Shown: piece by piece, positions 1 through 8,794 of the stretch
Numbering within the stretch: the first letter of the stretch is position 1
How the letters are laid out: the number at the start of each line of letters is the position of its first letter
Assembly (NCBI GenBank): GCA_017470345.1
Contig: JAFUEP010000027.1
Span: forward strand, 23,945 to 87,944
DNA: 64,000 nt
Direction of reading: 5' to 3'
Source: Prevotella sp.
Lineage (GTDB): Bacteria > Bacteroidota > Bacteroidia > Bacteroidales > Bacteroidaceae
Notes under the pieces: model-generated
What the model was told of the DNA's origin: nothing
The model's input: the letters and a program-made list of their open reading frames with translations, nothing else
The model's database searches: none
Position numbers and translations under genes: made by a program

Positions 1-94
1 CGCTCACGATGGCCTGCCGGCTCTTAGTCAGTCTGTTGAATAATGTGGACTTCCCCACGTTGGGACGCCCCACGATGGCTACTAAATTTCCCAT
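1..94 (-). CDS. der: Ribosome biogenesis GTPase Der (EngA), N-terminal fragment
   Basis: Only the first 31 codons lie in the window; the gene runs off the left edge. The translation begins [20 protein letters not shown] and continues to RQAIVS, which is the first G1/P-loop of Der, a double-GTPase that acts in 50S subunit maturation. The ATG at 92-94 directly precedes the conserved start. In the Bacteroidales genomes I remember, der sits next to era; here era is about 22.9 kb away on the same strand. Confidence 0.9.
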   Translation of the reverse strand, partial: MGNLVAIVGRPNVGKSTLFNRLTKSRQAIVS

Positions 95-150
95 ACAAAT
101 TGCAATTTGGGTGCAAAGTTACAAAAAAACAACAGAAAAGCCAAATAAAT

Positions 151-264
151 TTTGCATTTCGCTCGACTTTTCGTAACTTTGCCGTCAAAGACGGCGAACT
201 TACTCCGTCTCGGCAAAAAAAGAATGAATTCTTTTGTTTTGCGCTCGACTTTTCGTAACTTTGG
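151..264 (+). promoter_or_regulatory. Duplicated promoter-like motif upstream of der
   Basis: A 22-bp sequence ending in TTTTCGTAACTTTG occurs at 160-181 and again at 242-263. The first copy has TTTG at 151-154 and TAACTTTG at 174-181, 19 nt apart, which is the classical Bacteroidetes -33/-7 arrangement reading rightward. A small hairpin (GCCGTC/GACGGC) at 181-195 and a palindrome around AAGAATGAATTCTT lie between the copies. No plus-strand gene follows, so the pair may be relic promoters, a small-RNA promoter or a dispersed repeat. The rest of 95-468 holds no convincing gene. Confidence 0.4.
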
Positions 265-319
265 AAGAATTTGCAGGATTTCTTTGTATAAAGGCAGTTC
301 GGGAGATTGAGAATTTTGA

Positions 320-371
320 GGGTTACGGATAAGAGACCGTTCTAATCTCCTTATTCTGCTATAATTTGCAT
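320..371. repeat. Left copy of imperfect direct repeat flanking the defence island
   Basis: GGGTTACGGATAAGA at 320-334 is identical to 7380-7394. The similarity continues more weakly for about 50 bp: RACC, then (C/T)TTATTC, ending in AATTTGCAT. The two copies bracket the AT-rich nuclease block, so they could be ends of a mobile or recombined segment, or copies of a dispersed intergenic element. Confidence 0.45.
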
Positions 372-468
372 CAAAGAACACCCGATGACGAACCACCAGC
401 CGTTTTTGTGACTCATCATCGGGTGCAAAGGTAAGCATTTCTTCAGAATTCTCCAAATGCATTGTCAT

Positions 469-1707
469 TTATTCGGTTGCTTTTTTCATTAGTCGTTTAG
501 TAGCTCTAAGTTCCTTCTGTAGCAGTTCCATACGTTCTTTTAGTTGCTCTTGGGTAGGTAATACATCTTTAATGCGGATATTATTATATGTTGCTACTCC
601 CATTGGAGTCGTAATCCCTCGGAAAGACCATTGCACATCGGTCTTATCCATATCGGAACAGATCAGAAGCCCAATGGTAGGGTTGTCATCAGGTGCTTTA
701 ACCAATTCGTCAACGGCACTGACATAATAGTTTAGCTTACCCGTAAACTCTGGCTCGAATGGCTTAACTTTGATCTCGCACGCTATATAGCAACGAAGGC
801 GGACATGATAGAATAGCAAGTCTATCTTCCGTGAGCGACCTCCTACGATGATTTCTCTCTGTCTGCCCATGAAAGCAAAGCCAGTTCCCATTTCCAATAA
901 AAGGTTCGTAACATCGCTGGTAAGGGCATCTTCCAATTCTCGTTCCTCAAACGGCTCATGGTCAATAGTAGCGAAACCGAAATCATAATTTTCTTTTAGC
1001 ACCTCCTGCACCAAATGGCTTTGTGGCTTTGGCAGATACGTTGAGAAGTTGTTTACAATCTTACCCTGATGATCAAAGAGGTGAGCCTTATAGCAATTGA
1101 CCAATGCCGTCCTGCTTAATCCTTTCTCTATCACATGTTGCATATAAAACAACGCTTCTTCAAGGCTTTCACTCCGTGTGATAATCTCAATGTGCTGACC
1201 CCATGGAACAAGGGCAAAGGGGATTGGGAAGTCATTGTTGGTGTCATTCCAATTTTCTGAAACAGGCTGTTTCATTAATTCTCCAACGGGTCGTTGGAGT
1301 TTTAAGCGTTCTTGATTTATGGATGATTGTAATTCTCCAATGAGCCGTTGGAGTTTTTCTGATGAAGCATGATTGGTGTAGAAGAGATACCATTTCTTCA
1401 TATACCATAGGTTAGATGTAGAGAATCCATCCTCATTAGGAAATTCTCGCTTCAAATCCAAACTTACCTGCTCCACAACACCAGCACCCCAACGCTCCTC
1501 AGCTTTTTTCTGCACAAGGTCACGTCCCATCTGCCAGTTGAACAGCAGTTTTTCCCCATTCACCTTTACGGTAGCCTTTACTTGAGCAGAGCGATAGCGA
1601 TGCTTCACCTCCGCTATCCATTCTGCATACTCTGTATCTAGCTTCACGTCGTGCGATTTCACCATACGTGGCTCATTGATTTCTATTTCCTTATTATTTT
1701 TGCTCAT
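469..1707 (-). CDS. DUF1016 (YhcG-type) PD-(D/E)XK nuclease
   Basis: The roughly 412-residue product has the two parts of the DUF1016/YhcG family. The N-terminal helical domain includes the conserved FNWQMGRDLVQKKAEERWG and the following YMKKWYLFY. The C-terminal nuclease fold has IDLLFYH and, about 18 residues later, CEIKVKPF, which look like the Asp and E-x-K of the active site. The middle carries a family-typical repeated LQRLIGEL/LQRPVGEL stretch. An upstream ATG exists at 1737, but TAACTTTGC at 1724-1732 on the minus strand looks like the -7 promoter box. The start at 1707 (MSKNN) is therefore preferred; 1716 is an alternative. The family is common in defence islands and is thought to act on DNA; the target here is unknown. 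Confidence 0.85.
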   Translation of the reverse strand: MSKNNKEIEINEPRMVKSHDVKLDTEYAEWIAEVKHRYRSAQVKATVKVNGEKLLFNWQMGRDLVQKKAEERWGAGVVEQVSLDLKREFPNEDGFSTSNLWYMKKWYLFYTNHASSEKLQRLIGELQSSINQERLKLQRPVGELMKQPVSENWNDTNNDFPIPFALVPWGQHIEIITRSESLEEALFYMQHVIEKGLSRTALVNCYKAHLFDHQGKIVNNFSTYLPKPQSHLVQEVLKENYDFGFATIDHEPFEERELEDALTSDVTNLLLEMGTGFAFMGRQREIIVGGRSRKIDLLFYHVRLRCYIACEIKVKPFEPEFTGKLNYYVSAVDELVKAPDDNPTIGLLICSDMDKTDVQWSFRGITTPMGVATYNNIRIKDVLPTQEQLKERMELLQKELRATKRLMKKATE

Positions 1708-1798
1708 ATATCTCATTCCGTTTGCAAAGTTACACATTAATTCTCAAATTTCTTCAATGTCCAAATCATAAATTTTACTACTATGCTTTATTCTGACA

Positions 1799-2095
1799 TT
1801 ATATTCTATCAACAAGAATGTTCTCATTCACCTTGTCGCTATTGAGAGTATTCCAGAAGTCTGTGACGATCTTACGTGGTTCATCTACGCCAATTATTTG
1901 GTAACGCTTTTGAATGTCCTTCTCCTGCATATTTTCGTCCACACCAAGCAGAATCATTCCGCCTATAGTATTGGCAAAAGCCGAAAACGTCTGCCAAATC
2001 GACTTCGGCATCTCTGATTTTGCCTTCTTGCATTCCAACGTCACCCGCTCACCTTTCAGCAATATCTCTTTTATTGTTTTCTCGTCCATCTTCAT
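1799..2095 (-). pseudogene. AlbA_2 (Schlafen-type) domain protein, truncated
   Basis: The 98 codons match the N-terminus of AlbA_2-domain proteins: VTLECKKAKSEMPKSIWQTF, then SAFANTIGGMILLGVDE. This domain is normally followed by several hundred residues of winged-helix or ATPase-like sequence, which is missing. The frame stops shortly after the domain and AT-rich intergenic sequence follows. I read it as the 5' remnant of a gene lost by deletion. It could be expressed as a small domain protein, but no partner is evident. Confidence 0.7.
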
Positions 2096-2269
2096 ATTTC
2101 GTTCGCTAAGTTACAAATTATTTTGGAATTCTACACTTCATATATTTGAAACCAAGTACTTGTCTCTAGGAATTGCTGTAGATCACCAGAACCGTCCCAG
2201 TGATTTACCCGTGATTTACAGACACGGTTTGGATTTTTATGCATGACAGGGTACCTATCCCTAGTGTCA

Positions 2270-3574
2270 TTAGGTTTCCAAGTTGTTTATTATCTCTTGT
2301 TCAGAGAGGGCCATGTTAGAATAATAATTCTCAAACGATTCAGCTTTGAAAGCAACATACATACCATAGATGGACATAATGCCACCCTGTCCTTTTAGAG
2401 TTTTGGATGGAAGTTTGGATGAGGCCCAATCTATAGGAACAATATACCCTCCCTTCTTCCTATTCAAAACATGCATATATGAAATCACTTGATACAGGTC
2501 TTTCGTTTGCACTTTGTTCCAATCGTCGTACCATTTGTATTTCGCATCAAGCACCATTTCTGGACTCAGGAAATCGGGATAGCACCAGCCTGAGCCGTCC
2601 GTAAACAAACTCTTACGTCCTTTCCCCTCTTTGTTCCTGGGATGTTCAAAGCCTATGTCTGCAAGGAATGTGTTCAGATATTCCTCCCACAACCAAGCAC
2701 CATCAAACAGAACTCCGTAGATTTCATCATCGTCTCGCCCATATTTCATTTCCTCTTGGCGAAGTATCTGCAAACATAGTTGCTGCAATGGGCGATATTC
2801 ACTATAATAAGGGTGACTGATGGGGCGAAGATTCTGATTTATCACCTTTTGCCGTTCATTGCGAATGTATGATGCTGTTGCCTGACAAATAGCTTTTACG
2901 CAATCTGACGCATCATCGTCATTGTGGAGGATATTTCCCGAATACCGATGACGCGAGATATATTCGATAGTGTGGCGAATCAACTGCGTGAGATGATTGT
3001 CCTGAGCGTACTCATGGGTGGTATAGGCTATCTTGCCTGCAAAAGGAATGTTCTGCCTGATATGGCGAGAGATGTCTATTCGTCCCTTTACATTAGCGTC
3101 ATTATGCTTGCGTGTCTGATACTCCCTATATAAACCTTGTTGCATAGCCCGCTTTAGGAAAGTAGGGAACAGGTAGATGAGAAAATCAAAGATGCTCTCT
3201 TCGTCGGAATTGAATTGCAAATCAAACAGATTGATGGCAAACACCTTTCGAAGCATATAGTGCAGGAAGTAGTCATCTCTGTCCTGTGCAAATCGGGAAG
3301 TGATGCTAACCTTTGTATCACCACAACTGATAAAGCCCATGATATTGCCCGTGACAATCTTTTCATCCTTCACCTCAAAGATATGAGCATCGCCAATCTT
3401 ATCCCCATAGACTTCCAAGTCTTGTGGGAATATCAGCAAATTGGGGTGCTCCTTACGGCATAGGTCAGTAATGGTAGGCTCTGCCAACTTCTTGAGTGTG
3501 TCAAGATGGCAAAGTTCCGTCTCTGTCAAACGCCTTTCATCGTTGTCCTTTGTCTGTATGGGCAGGCTACTCAT
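2270..3574 (-). CDS. mcrC: McrC-like nuclease subunit of an McrBC-type restriction system
   Basis: The 434-residue protein has McrC architecture: an N-terminal DNA/partner-binding part and a C-terminal PD-(D/E)XK nuclease. Candidate active-site residues are the Asp in CYPDFLSPE (about residue 334), DAKYK (about 343-347) and a Glu in GAWLWEEYL. McrC cleaves DNA when its translocating McrB partner meets modified or foreign DNA. Its ATG overlaps the last 8 nt of the upstream mcrB frame, so translation of the two is probably coupled. The stop is followed by an inverted repeat at about 2243-2270 without a clear U-tract. Confidence 0.88.
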   Translation of the reverse strand: MSSLPIQTKDNDERRLTETELCHLDTLKKLAEPTITDLCRKEHPNLLIFPQDLEVYGDKIGDAHIFEVKDEKIVTGNIMGFISCGDTKVSITSRFAQDRDDYFLHYMLRKVFAINLFDLQFNSDEESIFDFLIYLFPTFLKRAMQQGLYREYQTRKHNDANVKGRIDISRHIRQNIPFAGKIAYTTHEYAQDNHLTQLIRHTIEYISRHRYSGNILHNDDDASDCVKAICQATASYIRNERQKVINQNLRPISHPYYSEYRPLQQLCLQILRQEEMKYGRDDDEIYGVLFDGAWLWEEYLNTFLADIGFEHPRNKEGKGRKSLFTDGSGWCYPDFLSPEMVLDAKYKWYDDWNKVQTKDLYQVISYMHVLNRKKGGYIVPIDWASSKLPSKTLKGQGGIMSIYGMYVAFKAESFENYYSNMALSEQEIINNLET

Positions 3575-6299
3575 TTAGACTCTTCTTGTTGTATGCCTCG
3601 TGTAACTTCTCTAACAATTCCTTTGCCCTACGATTGCCACGAAGGTACTCATAGAGCAAACCTTTCAGATGGTTCTCCCACAGGCAATCGAAAGCATTTG
3701 CTTTATCTTGATAGTCAAGATACTTTCTGAAGTAGGCAGCACCTATCTGATAAGCCTCATCCAATCCTTCTGTCTCTACGATGGCCTTGTTCAGATTAAA
3801 CATCCTTGCCTTGATTTCGTCTTTGACGAGCCCAAAATCAGGATCATGCTCAATCATGTTCGTATAACTCTCCTCTGCTGTCACTTCCTGCCAAGCAAAA
3901 CGGCGACGCATGGCAAAGTCCATACTTTCCACAGAGCGGTCAATGTCGTTCATCGTGCCGATGATATAGACGTTCTCTGGAACATAGAAACCTTTTTTAA
4001 ACACATCACTTTCTGGAATCATGTTCTGATATTGGGTGTTTACCTTGCCCTCCTCACCTCTGTAACCTGGGTCAATAGAGAAGAACAATTCGCCGAATAT
4101 CTTTGAGATTTCACCACGATTGATTTCGTCGATGATGAAAACGCGCCTTTGGAGAAAAACTGGATTCATCCTGCTTTGATAAAGGACTTCGTCCAAATAA
4201 TAGTGTTTTCTCAAGTAGTCAAGAATAAGTTCACAATGTTTACTATACCAATTACTACTGTTTGTATGCTCGTAAAAACTCCTTACAAGATCTTTCTTTA
4301 TAGGTGTGCCATCTATTCTCAACATAGAATCATCCCCGACAGAAACTTTGAAAGAGGAACTTCGAACCCTGTCAAATTCCAATTCTTTTTTTGTTTGTCT
4401 CAAATCTCTGATAAATGCATCAAAAGCTTCATCAAATGTTGTTGCCTCTTCCAATTCTTCATCTTCAACAGGTCTATATTTATGTAATGATTGTTTACAG
4501 AATTCCTTAAAAACTCCGTCCCTACGCTCAAATCCAACATTCCCGTTTCCATCGTTCTTCGTTCTCAGTCCCTCTACAAAGTCCGTATAGTCATACGAAG
4601 GATGGAACTGCACGAAGCCCACTTCTGCATTCATTGCCTCTGCAATAGCTTTAGCCATAAAGGTCTTCCCTGTTCCTGGTGCACCTGTCAGAATCAGGTT
4701 TTTATTTGCTTCCAGCAGGTCTATATACTTCTGATATTTCGATTCCATATTCTTTTCTGAGTTAATGTTCAACAATTCAATAATTCTGTTTGCTTGCTTT
4801 TCTGTTGTGCCTTGGAAGAACAAACTGTCTCCCATAGTTCTGTCTTCTATCGGCACATCAAGGAAGGGCAAATGCCACTCAACTTCTCTACGCATCGGGT
4901 TTTCATCCTTTTCGTCATAATAGACATCAGACGTGAGTGTTCCCCAACCGTAGAGAACGTGATATTGTTTGCCGTTTTCTTTCCTTGTTTCAAATGCTAC
5001 GACAATATCATCCGCTGATACTTCCTTCGTAAACTTCCAATAGGCATTAGGGAGCCTGTTGCCAATATCAGGTTTGTCTGCCAACAAAGCTTTCTTTAAT
5101 GAGTCTGCAGAAGTGTAGGGTCTGAAATCTTTGATGCTATTAGTTGAAGAGCCACATCCAAGAGATAGCATGCTTGTAATCGTTGCATTGCCTCCCCACA
5201 GCCACACACGCTTTTTCTTCCTCCAAATAAGAGGTTGAAGATACCCTAACTTTTGAGGGAATTCACTGAATAATACCCAAAGAACATCCTGTGCCAACAA
5301 CAAATCGCTTTGTCTTTTTTCCTTTAATGCAGAAGCCACCAATTGCTGTAGCTGTTCGTCATTCTTTGTCAATTCATATAGAGGTTTCAACAACTCCAAG
5401 AAGTGTTCGAAACATTGACCTGATGGCTTATGAGAAACACCAAGACATTTACACAAGAACCTATACACATCATACTTGTAAATGGTGTATTTCTCTGGGT
5501 TCAGACAGGTCAGAATCGTTGATGCCGTACGCTCGTCATTGGCTTTACTGTTGTATCCCGTTTGAGGAAGTAATGCCGCTGTTTCGTTTTTGAACTCCAA
5601 CAGCCTTTTATTCAAATCAACAGAATCGTCTGCAAGGTGACGAAGAACCTCCTCAAACTCTGAGGCTTTGGTCTCCACCAAATATTTGAGTGCTTTATTG
5701 TCTCTGACTGCATCTATCAGATTGGTAAAGCCTCCCAATTCAGGCTTACTTGGATGGGCAACATGAGCCGCAACTACCTCGAAAGGAGTCTTACCTTGAC
5801 TTGCTGTTATTAAGCTCCACTTGTAGATTTCATCATATTTCTCTTCATCTAAAGGGATGTCTTTTCTAACCTCTTTGTATTTCTCAACAAGATACCAATA
5901 CAGATACTCACGAATGGCCTCTACCAATTCTGGCCTTAACTGCCATTCAAAGACTCCATCATCTCCCTTTGGCAAATCTCTGCCTTCACCCATAGGAATA
6001 ATCCAGTAGCAGGGCTTTCCATCAGGACGAACAACTTGAAACCTATTCAGCTCCTTTTGAACAAATTGCCCAATCTTTGTGATATAGGCGTTGAGTGACT
6101 GAGCATCACCGCCTATTTCATTGCTCACAGTGGTGCATGTACCTCTGTGTTCTGGCATATAGTAGAATCGAAGCAGAGCATCCTTATATTTGTCTGGCAT
6201 GCTTTGCTCCTGCAACATATTCAGCCACTCTTCCTTGCTAATACCTATATCACAAGAGTAAACACCATCAATCTCTTTTACTTGGATTGTTTCAATCAT
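3567..6299 (-). CDS. mcrB: McrB-like AAA+ NTPase with long N-terminal recognition region
   Basis: The 910-residue protein has an AAA+ core at about 530-880. Walker A is GAPGTGKT (539-546), Walker B is FIIDEINRGE (721-730), and the McrB-specific MNDIDRS (783-789) corresponds to the MNTADRS signature, followed by the MRRRFAW arginine segment. The first 530 residues are much longer than the E. coli McrB DNA-binding domain. Residues 420-510 (WKFTK...VLYGWGTLTS...DSLFFQG) resemble a PUA/EVE-like modified-base reader, but that is tentative. It probably forms a hexameric NTP-driven motor recruiting McrC. It lies 13 nt after the EEP nuclease gene and overlaps mcrC by 8 nt, so the three form one operon. 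Confidence 0.88.
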   Translation of the reverse strand: MIETIQVKEIDGVYSCDIGISKEEWLNMLQEQSMPDKYKDALLRFYYMPEHRGTCTTVSNEIGGDAQSLNAYITKIGQFVQKELNRFQVVRPDGKPCYWIIPMGEGRDLPKGDDGVFEWQLRPELVEAIREYLYWYLVEKYKEVRKDIPLDEEKYDEIYKWSLITASQGKTPFEVVAAHVAHPSKPELGGFTNLIDAVRDNKALKYLVETKASEFEEVLRHLADDSVDLNKRLLEFKNETAALLPQTGYNSKANDERTASTILTCLNPEKYTIYKYDVYRFLCKCLGVSHKPSGQCFEHFLELLKPLYELTKNDEQLQQLVASALKEKRQSDLLLAQDVLWVLFSEFPQKLGYLQPLIWRKKKRVWLWGGNATITSMLSLGCGSSTNSIKDFRPYTSADSLKKALLADKPDIGNRLPNAYWKFTKEVSADDIVVAFETRKENGKQYHVLYGWGTLTSDVYYDEKDENPMRREVEWHLPFLDVPIEDRTMGDSLFFQGTTEKQANRIIELLNINSEKNMESKYQKYIDLLEANKNLILTGAPGTGKTFMAKAIAEAMNAEVGFVQFHPSYDYTDFVEGLRTKNDGNGNVGFERRDGVFKEFCKQSLHKYRPVEDEELEEATTFDEAFDAFIRDLRQTKKELEFDRVRSSSFKVSVGDDSMLRIDGTPIKKDLVRSFYEHTNSSNWYSKHCELILDYLRKHYYLDEVLYQSRMNPVFLQRRVFIIDEINRGEISKIFGELFFSIDPGYRGEEGKVNTQYQNMIPESDVFKKGFYVPENVYIIGTMNDIDRSVESMDFAMRRRFAWQEVTAEESYTNMIEHDPDFGLVKDEIKARMFNLNKAIVETEGLDEAYQIGAAYFRKYLDYQDKANAFDCLWENHLKGLLYEYLRGNRRAKELLEKLHEAYNKKSLNE

Positions 6300-6312
6300 A
6301 TTATATTATACA

Positions 6313-6981
6313 TTACAATTCCATCATTTGAGCAACATGGTCACTTATTTCTTTGTTCCACTCGCAGAGTGCATACGACTTGAAGGCCACATTTGAGAAA
6401 GAATAGTCAAGAAAGAAAGGCGAATTCTCATTAAACCTGTGGTAATAGGTAGCTCTGCTTTCCTCACCTAACAGCTCTCCTGTTTTTTGGTGATAAGCAC
6501 TAACATAGCCCATACCTTCCAGAAAGCTGAATATAGTCTCAATGCTATATTGCTTTGTCTCGCCAGCCTGTCCTTTATAACAGTTCATGTCGCCAGAGAT
6601 AACAGTAGGGAACTCTTTCAAGTATGGAGCATATTCCTGCAATGTTTCCAATGCAATCTGTGGATAATCTTTCGGAGCATTATCATCAGTTCTTGTAGGC
6701 CATGCAGCCATGATTAACTTATTCTCAATGATGATAGGAAGGAAATACTGATGACAGGGGTTATACCATTGTGGGATTTCAGCTTTCATTCCCGATTTCC
6801 AAATAACGCCAAGCCCTTTGAAGTCATAATTACCCATCCATTCCATTCTATACCCTTCTGGAACCTTTACTTGAGAAGGACAAGCCACTTCTGGAAGAAT
6901 AAAGACATCTGCATTGAACTGCATGATTTTGTCTATCTTTTCCTGCGTAGAACGATTTATATTATATGACAATATTTTCAT
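6313..6981 (-). CDS. Endonuclease/exonuclease/phosphatase (EEP) family protein, first gene of the McrBC operon
   Basis: At 222 residues this is a compact EEP-fold enzyme with the metal and phosphate motifs in order: SYNIN (Asn7), LPEV (Glu31), SGDMNCY (Asp131, Asn133), FFLDYSFS (Asp192) and SDHVA (Asp214-His215). All catalytic positions look intact. Family members cut DNA, RNA or phosphoesters, and no signal peptide is present. It is separated from mcrB by only 13 nt and precedes it, so it is probably a component or accessory of the restriction system rather than a housekeeping repair enzyme. The substrate is unknown. Confidence 0.85.
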   Translation of the reverse strand: MKILSYNINRSTQEKIDKIMQFNADVFILPEVACPSQVKVPEGYRMEWMGNYDFKGLGVIWKSGMKAEIPQWYNPCHQYFLPIIIENKLIMAAWPTRTDDNAPKDYPQIALETLQEYAPYLKEFPTVISGDMNCYKGQAGETKQYSIETIFSFLEGMGYVSAYHQKTGELLGEESRATYYHRFNENSPFFLDYSFSNVAFKSYALCEWNKEISDHVAQMMEL

Positions 6982-7379
6982 AATTAACTATTTTTTTTCT
7001 GCATCAACTACATACTCGAATCAAGGGACGTTCCCCTATCTTGCCTCACATTAGTACGAAACTCTTCTTTTTTCATATATATTGATGCGTTTATTCCTTA
7101 TTAGTAGAAATCTATTTTTATAGGCGTTTCGTGTGCAAATATAATAAATTAATTGCAAGGGAACAAATGTTTTCTTACAAATCAGTTTAAATACAAATAA
7201 AAAGGACGAAATTTACTTGTTTTTCTAATTCCGGCTGCAAAACTACTGTCTTTTCCTGGTTCTGTCGCTATGCAAAATATAGCAGTTTGCGGAATCAGAA
7301 ACGGGTGGTGAAAGGTGCGTCATTATGCCCCATCTTGCCTATCCGATTAACGAAGTTTAACTGGCTCTCAAGACCGTTT

Positions 7380-7430
7380 GGGTTACGGATAAGAAACCTA
7401 ACTACTTCTTTATTCCTCTCAAATTTGCAT
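7380..7430. repeat. Right copy of imperfect direct repeat flanking the defence island
   Basis: This is the partner of 320-371: GGGTTACGGATAAGA is identical and AATTTGCAT is retained at the far end. It is in the same orientation as the left copy and about 7.06 kb away. Confidence 0.45.
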
Positions 7431-7534
7431 TCAGCCTAAAACTGAACTTCCCCATTATTCCCTGTCTTGCCTTTTATTTACGCGCTTTCTGCGTTAATCT
7501 TCCGAAAATGCTTAAGAGTTACATAGTTTTTTCG

Positions 7535-7543
7535 TAATTTTGC
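7535..7543 (+). promoter_or_regulatory. -7 promoter element of the pectate lyase gene
   Basis: TAATTTTGC fits the Bacteroidetes TAnnTTTGC box and lies 28 nt before the ATG at 7571. No clear TTTG -33 box is seen 19-20 nt upstream. Confidence 0.55.
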
Positions 7544-7570
7544 GGCCAATACACAAAAATAACGAAGAAG

Positions 7571-8617
7571 ATGAAACTAAGAGACATCATGCTCATGCTG
7601 GCCTTCATGGCCACCGTCAGTCTGACGGCACAGCCCGTCGGATGGGCTTCCGTCGGAGGGACCACCGACGGCGGACAGGGACAGAACGCCGTCGTCGTCG
7701 GCACTGCCGACGAGCTGCGACAGGCCCTCGCACAGAACGACTCCACGCCATGCACCATCTACCTGCGAGGGCGCATCAGCCTGCCGGGCCTGCTGCGCGT
7801 GAAGAGCGTCGCCAACAAGAGCCTCATCGGGCTGACCGGCTCGGCCCTTGTCAACGACCGCTACACGCTCGACAAGGACTCCACGGGCATCCTCCTCTTC
7901 GACCGCTGCCGCAACATCGTGCTGCGCAACATCACGTTCATCGGGCCGGGGGCCTTCGACCGCGATGCCAACGACAACCTCTGCGTCTCGCGGTCGGAGC
8001 GCATCTGGGTGGACCACTGCGACTTCCAGGACGGCATGGACGGCAACTTCGACTGCAACGCCGGCTCCGACCTCATCACCGTCTCGTGGTGCCGTTTCCG
8101 CTATCTGCGAGAGCCGTGGCCCAAGCTGGCCGACGACACCAACGACGACCACAATAGCGACCACCGCTTCAGCTGCCTATGGGGCTCCAACGACCGCGAC
8201 CAGCGCTGCGTCGGCCGTCTGCGCACCACCTTCGACCACTGCTGGTGGGACGAGGGTTGCCGGGCCCGCATGCCCTTCGTGCGCTTCGGCAGCATCCATC
8301 TGCTCAACTGCCTCTATGCGAGCAGCATCGCCTCCGTCTGCATCCAGGCACGCTTCCGCTCCAACGTGCTGGCCGAGGGCTGCGTCTTCCGTCTGGGCGA
8401 GGACACGCGCCTGTTTCAGACGCCCTCCTCGTCGAAGCCCGAGCTACGCGACTATAACATCCGTTTCCGCCGCTGTCTCGGAGCCGACGACCACGAGGAG
8501 CGCTATGGCGACGCCGACTACTTCGCCCCACCCTACCGCTACTCCGCACAGCCAGCCTCTGACGTAGAGGCCACGGTGCGGGCCTCCGCCGGCGCCACGC
8601 TCGACATCACGCTCTGA
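7571..8617 (+). CDS. Pectate lyase, polysaccharide lyase family 1, secreted
   Basis: This 348-residue protein starts with a signal peptide (about residues 1-21, ending SLTAQP). It then shows the PL1 right-handed beta-helix signature: RNIVLRNITF, IWVDHCDFQDGMDGN (calcium-binding region) and CRARMPFVRFG with the catalytic-type R-x-P-x-x-R. It would cleave polygalacturonate by beta-elimination at the surface or in the periplasm. It is GC-rich, unlike the island just upstream, and ends without the sorting-like tail seen in other secreted proteins here. No neighbour in the same strand forms an obvious operon with it. Confidence 0.88.
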   Translation: MKLRDIMLMLAFMATVSLTAQPVGWASVGGTTDGGQGQNAVVVGTADELRQALAQNDSTPCTIYLRGRISLPGLLRVKSVANKSLIGLTGSALVNDRYTLDKDSTGILLFDRCRNIVLRNITFIGPGAFDRDANDNLCVSRSERIWVDHCDFQDGMDGNFDCNAGSDLITVSWCRFRYLREPWPKLADDTNDDHNSDHRFSCLWGSNDRDQRCVGRLRTTFDHCWWDEGCRARMPFVRFGSIHLLNCLYASSIASVCIQARFRSNVLAEGCVFRLGEDTRLFQTPSSSKPELRDYNIRFRRCLGADDHEERYGDADYFAPPYRYSAQPASDVEATVRASAGATLDITL

Positions 8618-8630
8618 CCTCCTCCCCCCG

Positions 8631-8695
8631 GCCGCGCACTGCCCCTGCTCAGGCTCCGCCCCCTCAGCGGTGCTCTCGCCGTTCCCTGATATCAG
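8631..8695. repeat. Direct repeat, copy 1, left of the toxin-antitoxin pair
   Basis: The block from GCCGCGCACTGCCCCTGCTC to CTCAGCGGTGCTCTCG and CTGATATCAG recurs at 9438-9487. This copy has a 15-bp extra segment (8653-8667). It lies directly after the pectate lyase stop codon. Confidence 0.7.
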
Positions 8696-8760
8696 GTCGC
8701 AGGATGTGCCATATCCTTAAAGTTTTTAGTCCTTTATCTTGTTATTTCGATTATTTTGCT

Positions 8761-8769
8761 TATCTTTGC
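8761..8769 (+). promoter_or_regulatory. -7 promoter element of the toxin-antitoxin operon
   Basis: TATCTTTGC matches TAnnTTTGC and lies 25 nt upstream of the antitoxin ATG. Confidence 0.55.
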
Positions 8770-8794
8770 AGCGTAAAATAATAATTGTCCAGTT

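Larger units (their letters stand above)
6982..7570. other. AT-rich intergenic region at the island edge
   Basis: No gene is visible in these 590 bases. They hold the 5' flank of the defence operon, the right copy of the GGGTTACGGATAAGA repeat (7380-7430) and, at the right end, the promoter of the pectate lyase gene. Base composition changes from AT-rich to strongly GC-rich at about 7.55 kb, marking the island boundary. Confidence 0.6.

Noticed and set aside
82-468. 128-codon minus-strand open frame upstream of der
   Set aside because: It runs through the direct repeat at 320-371 and the duplicated promoter-like motifs, has low-complexity Phe/Lys-rich sequence and overlaps der. No family resemblance.
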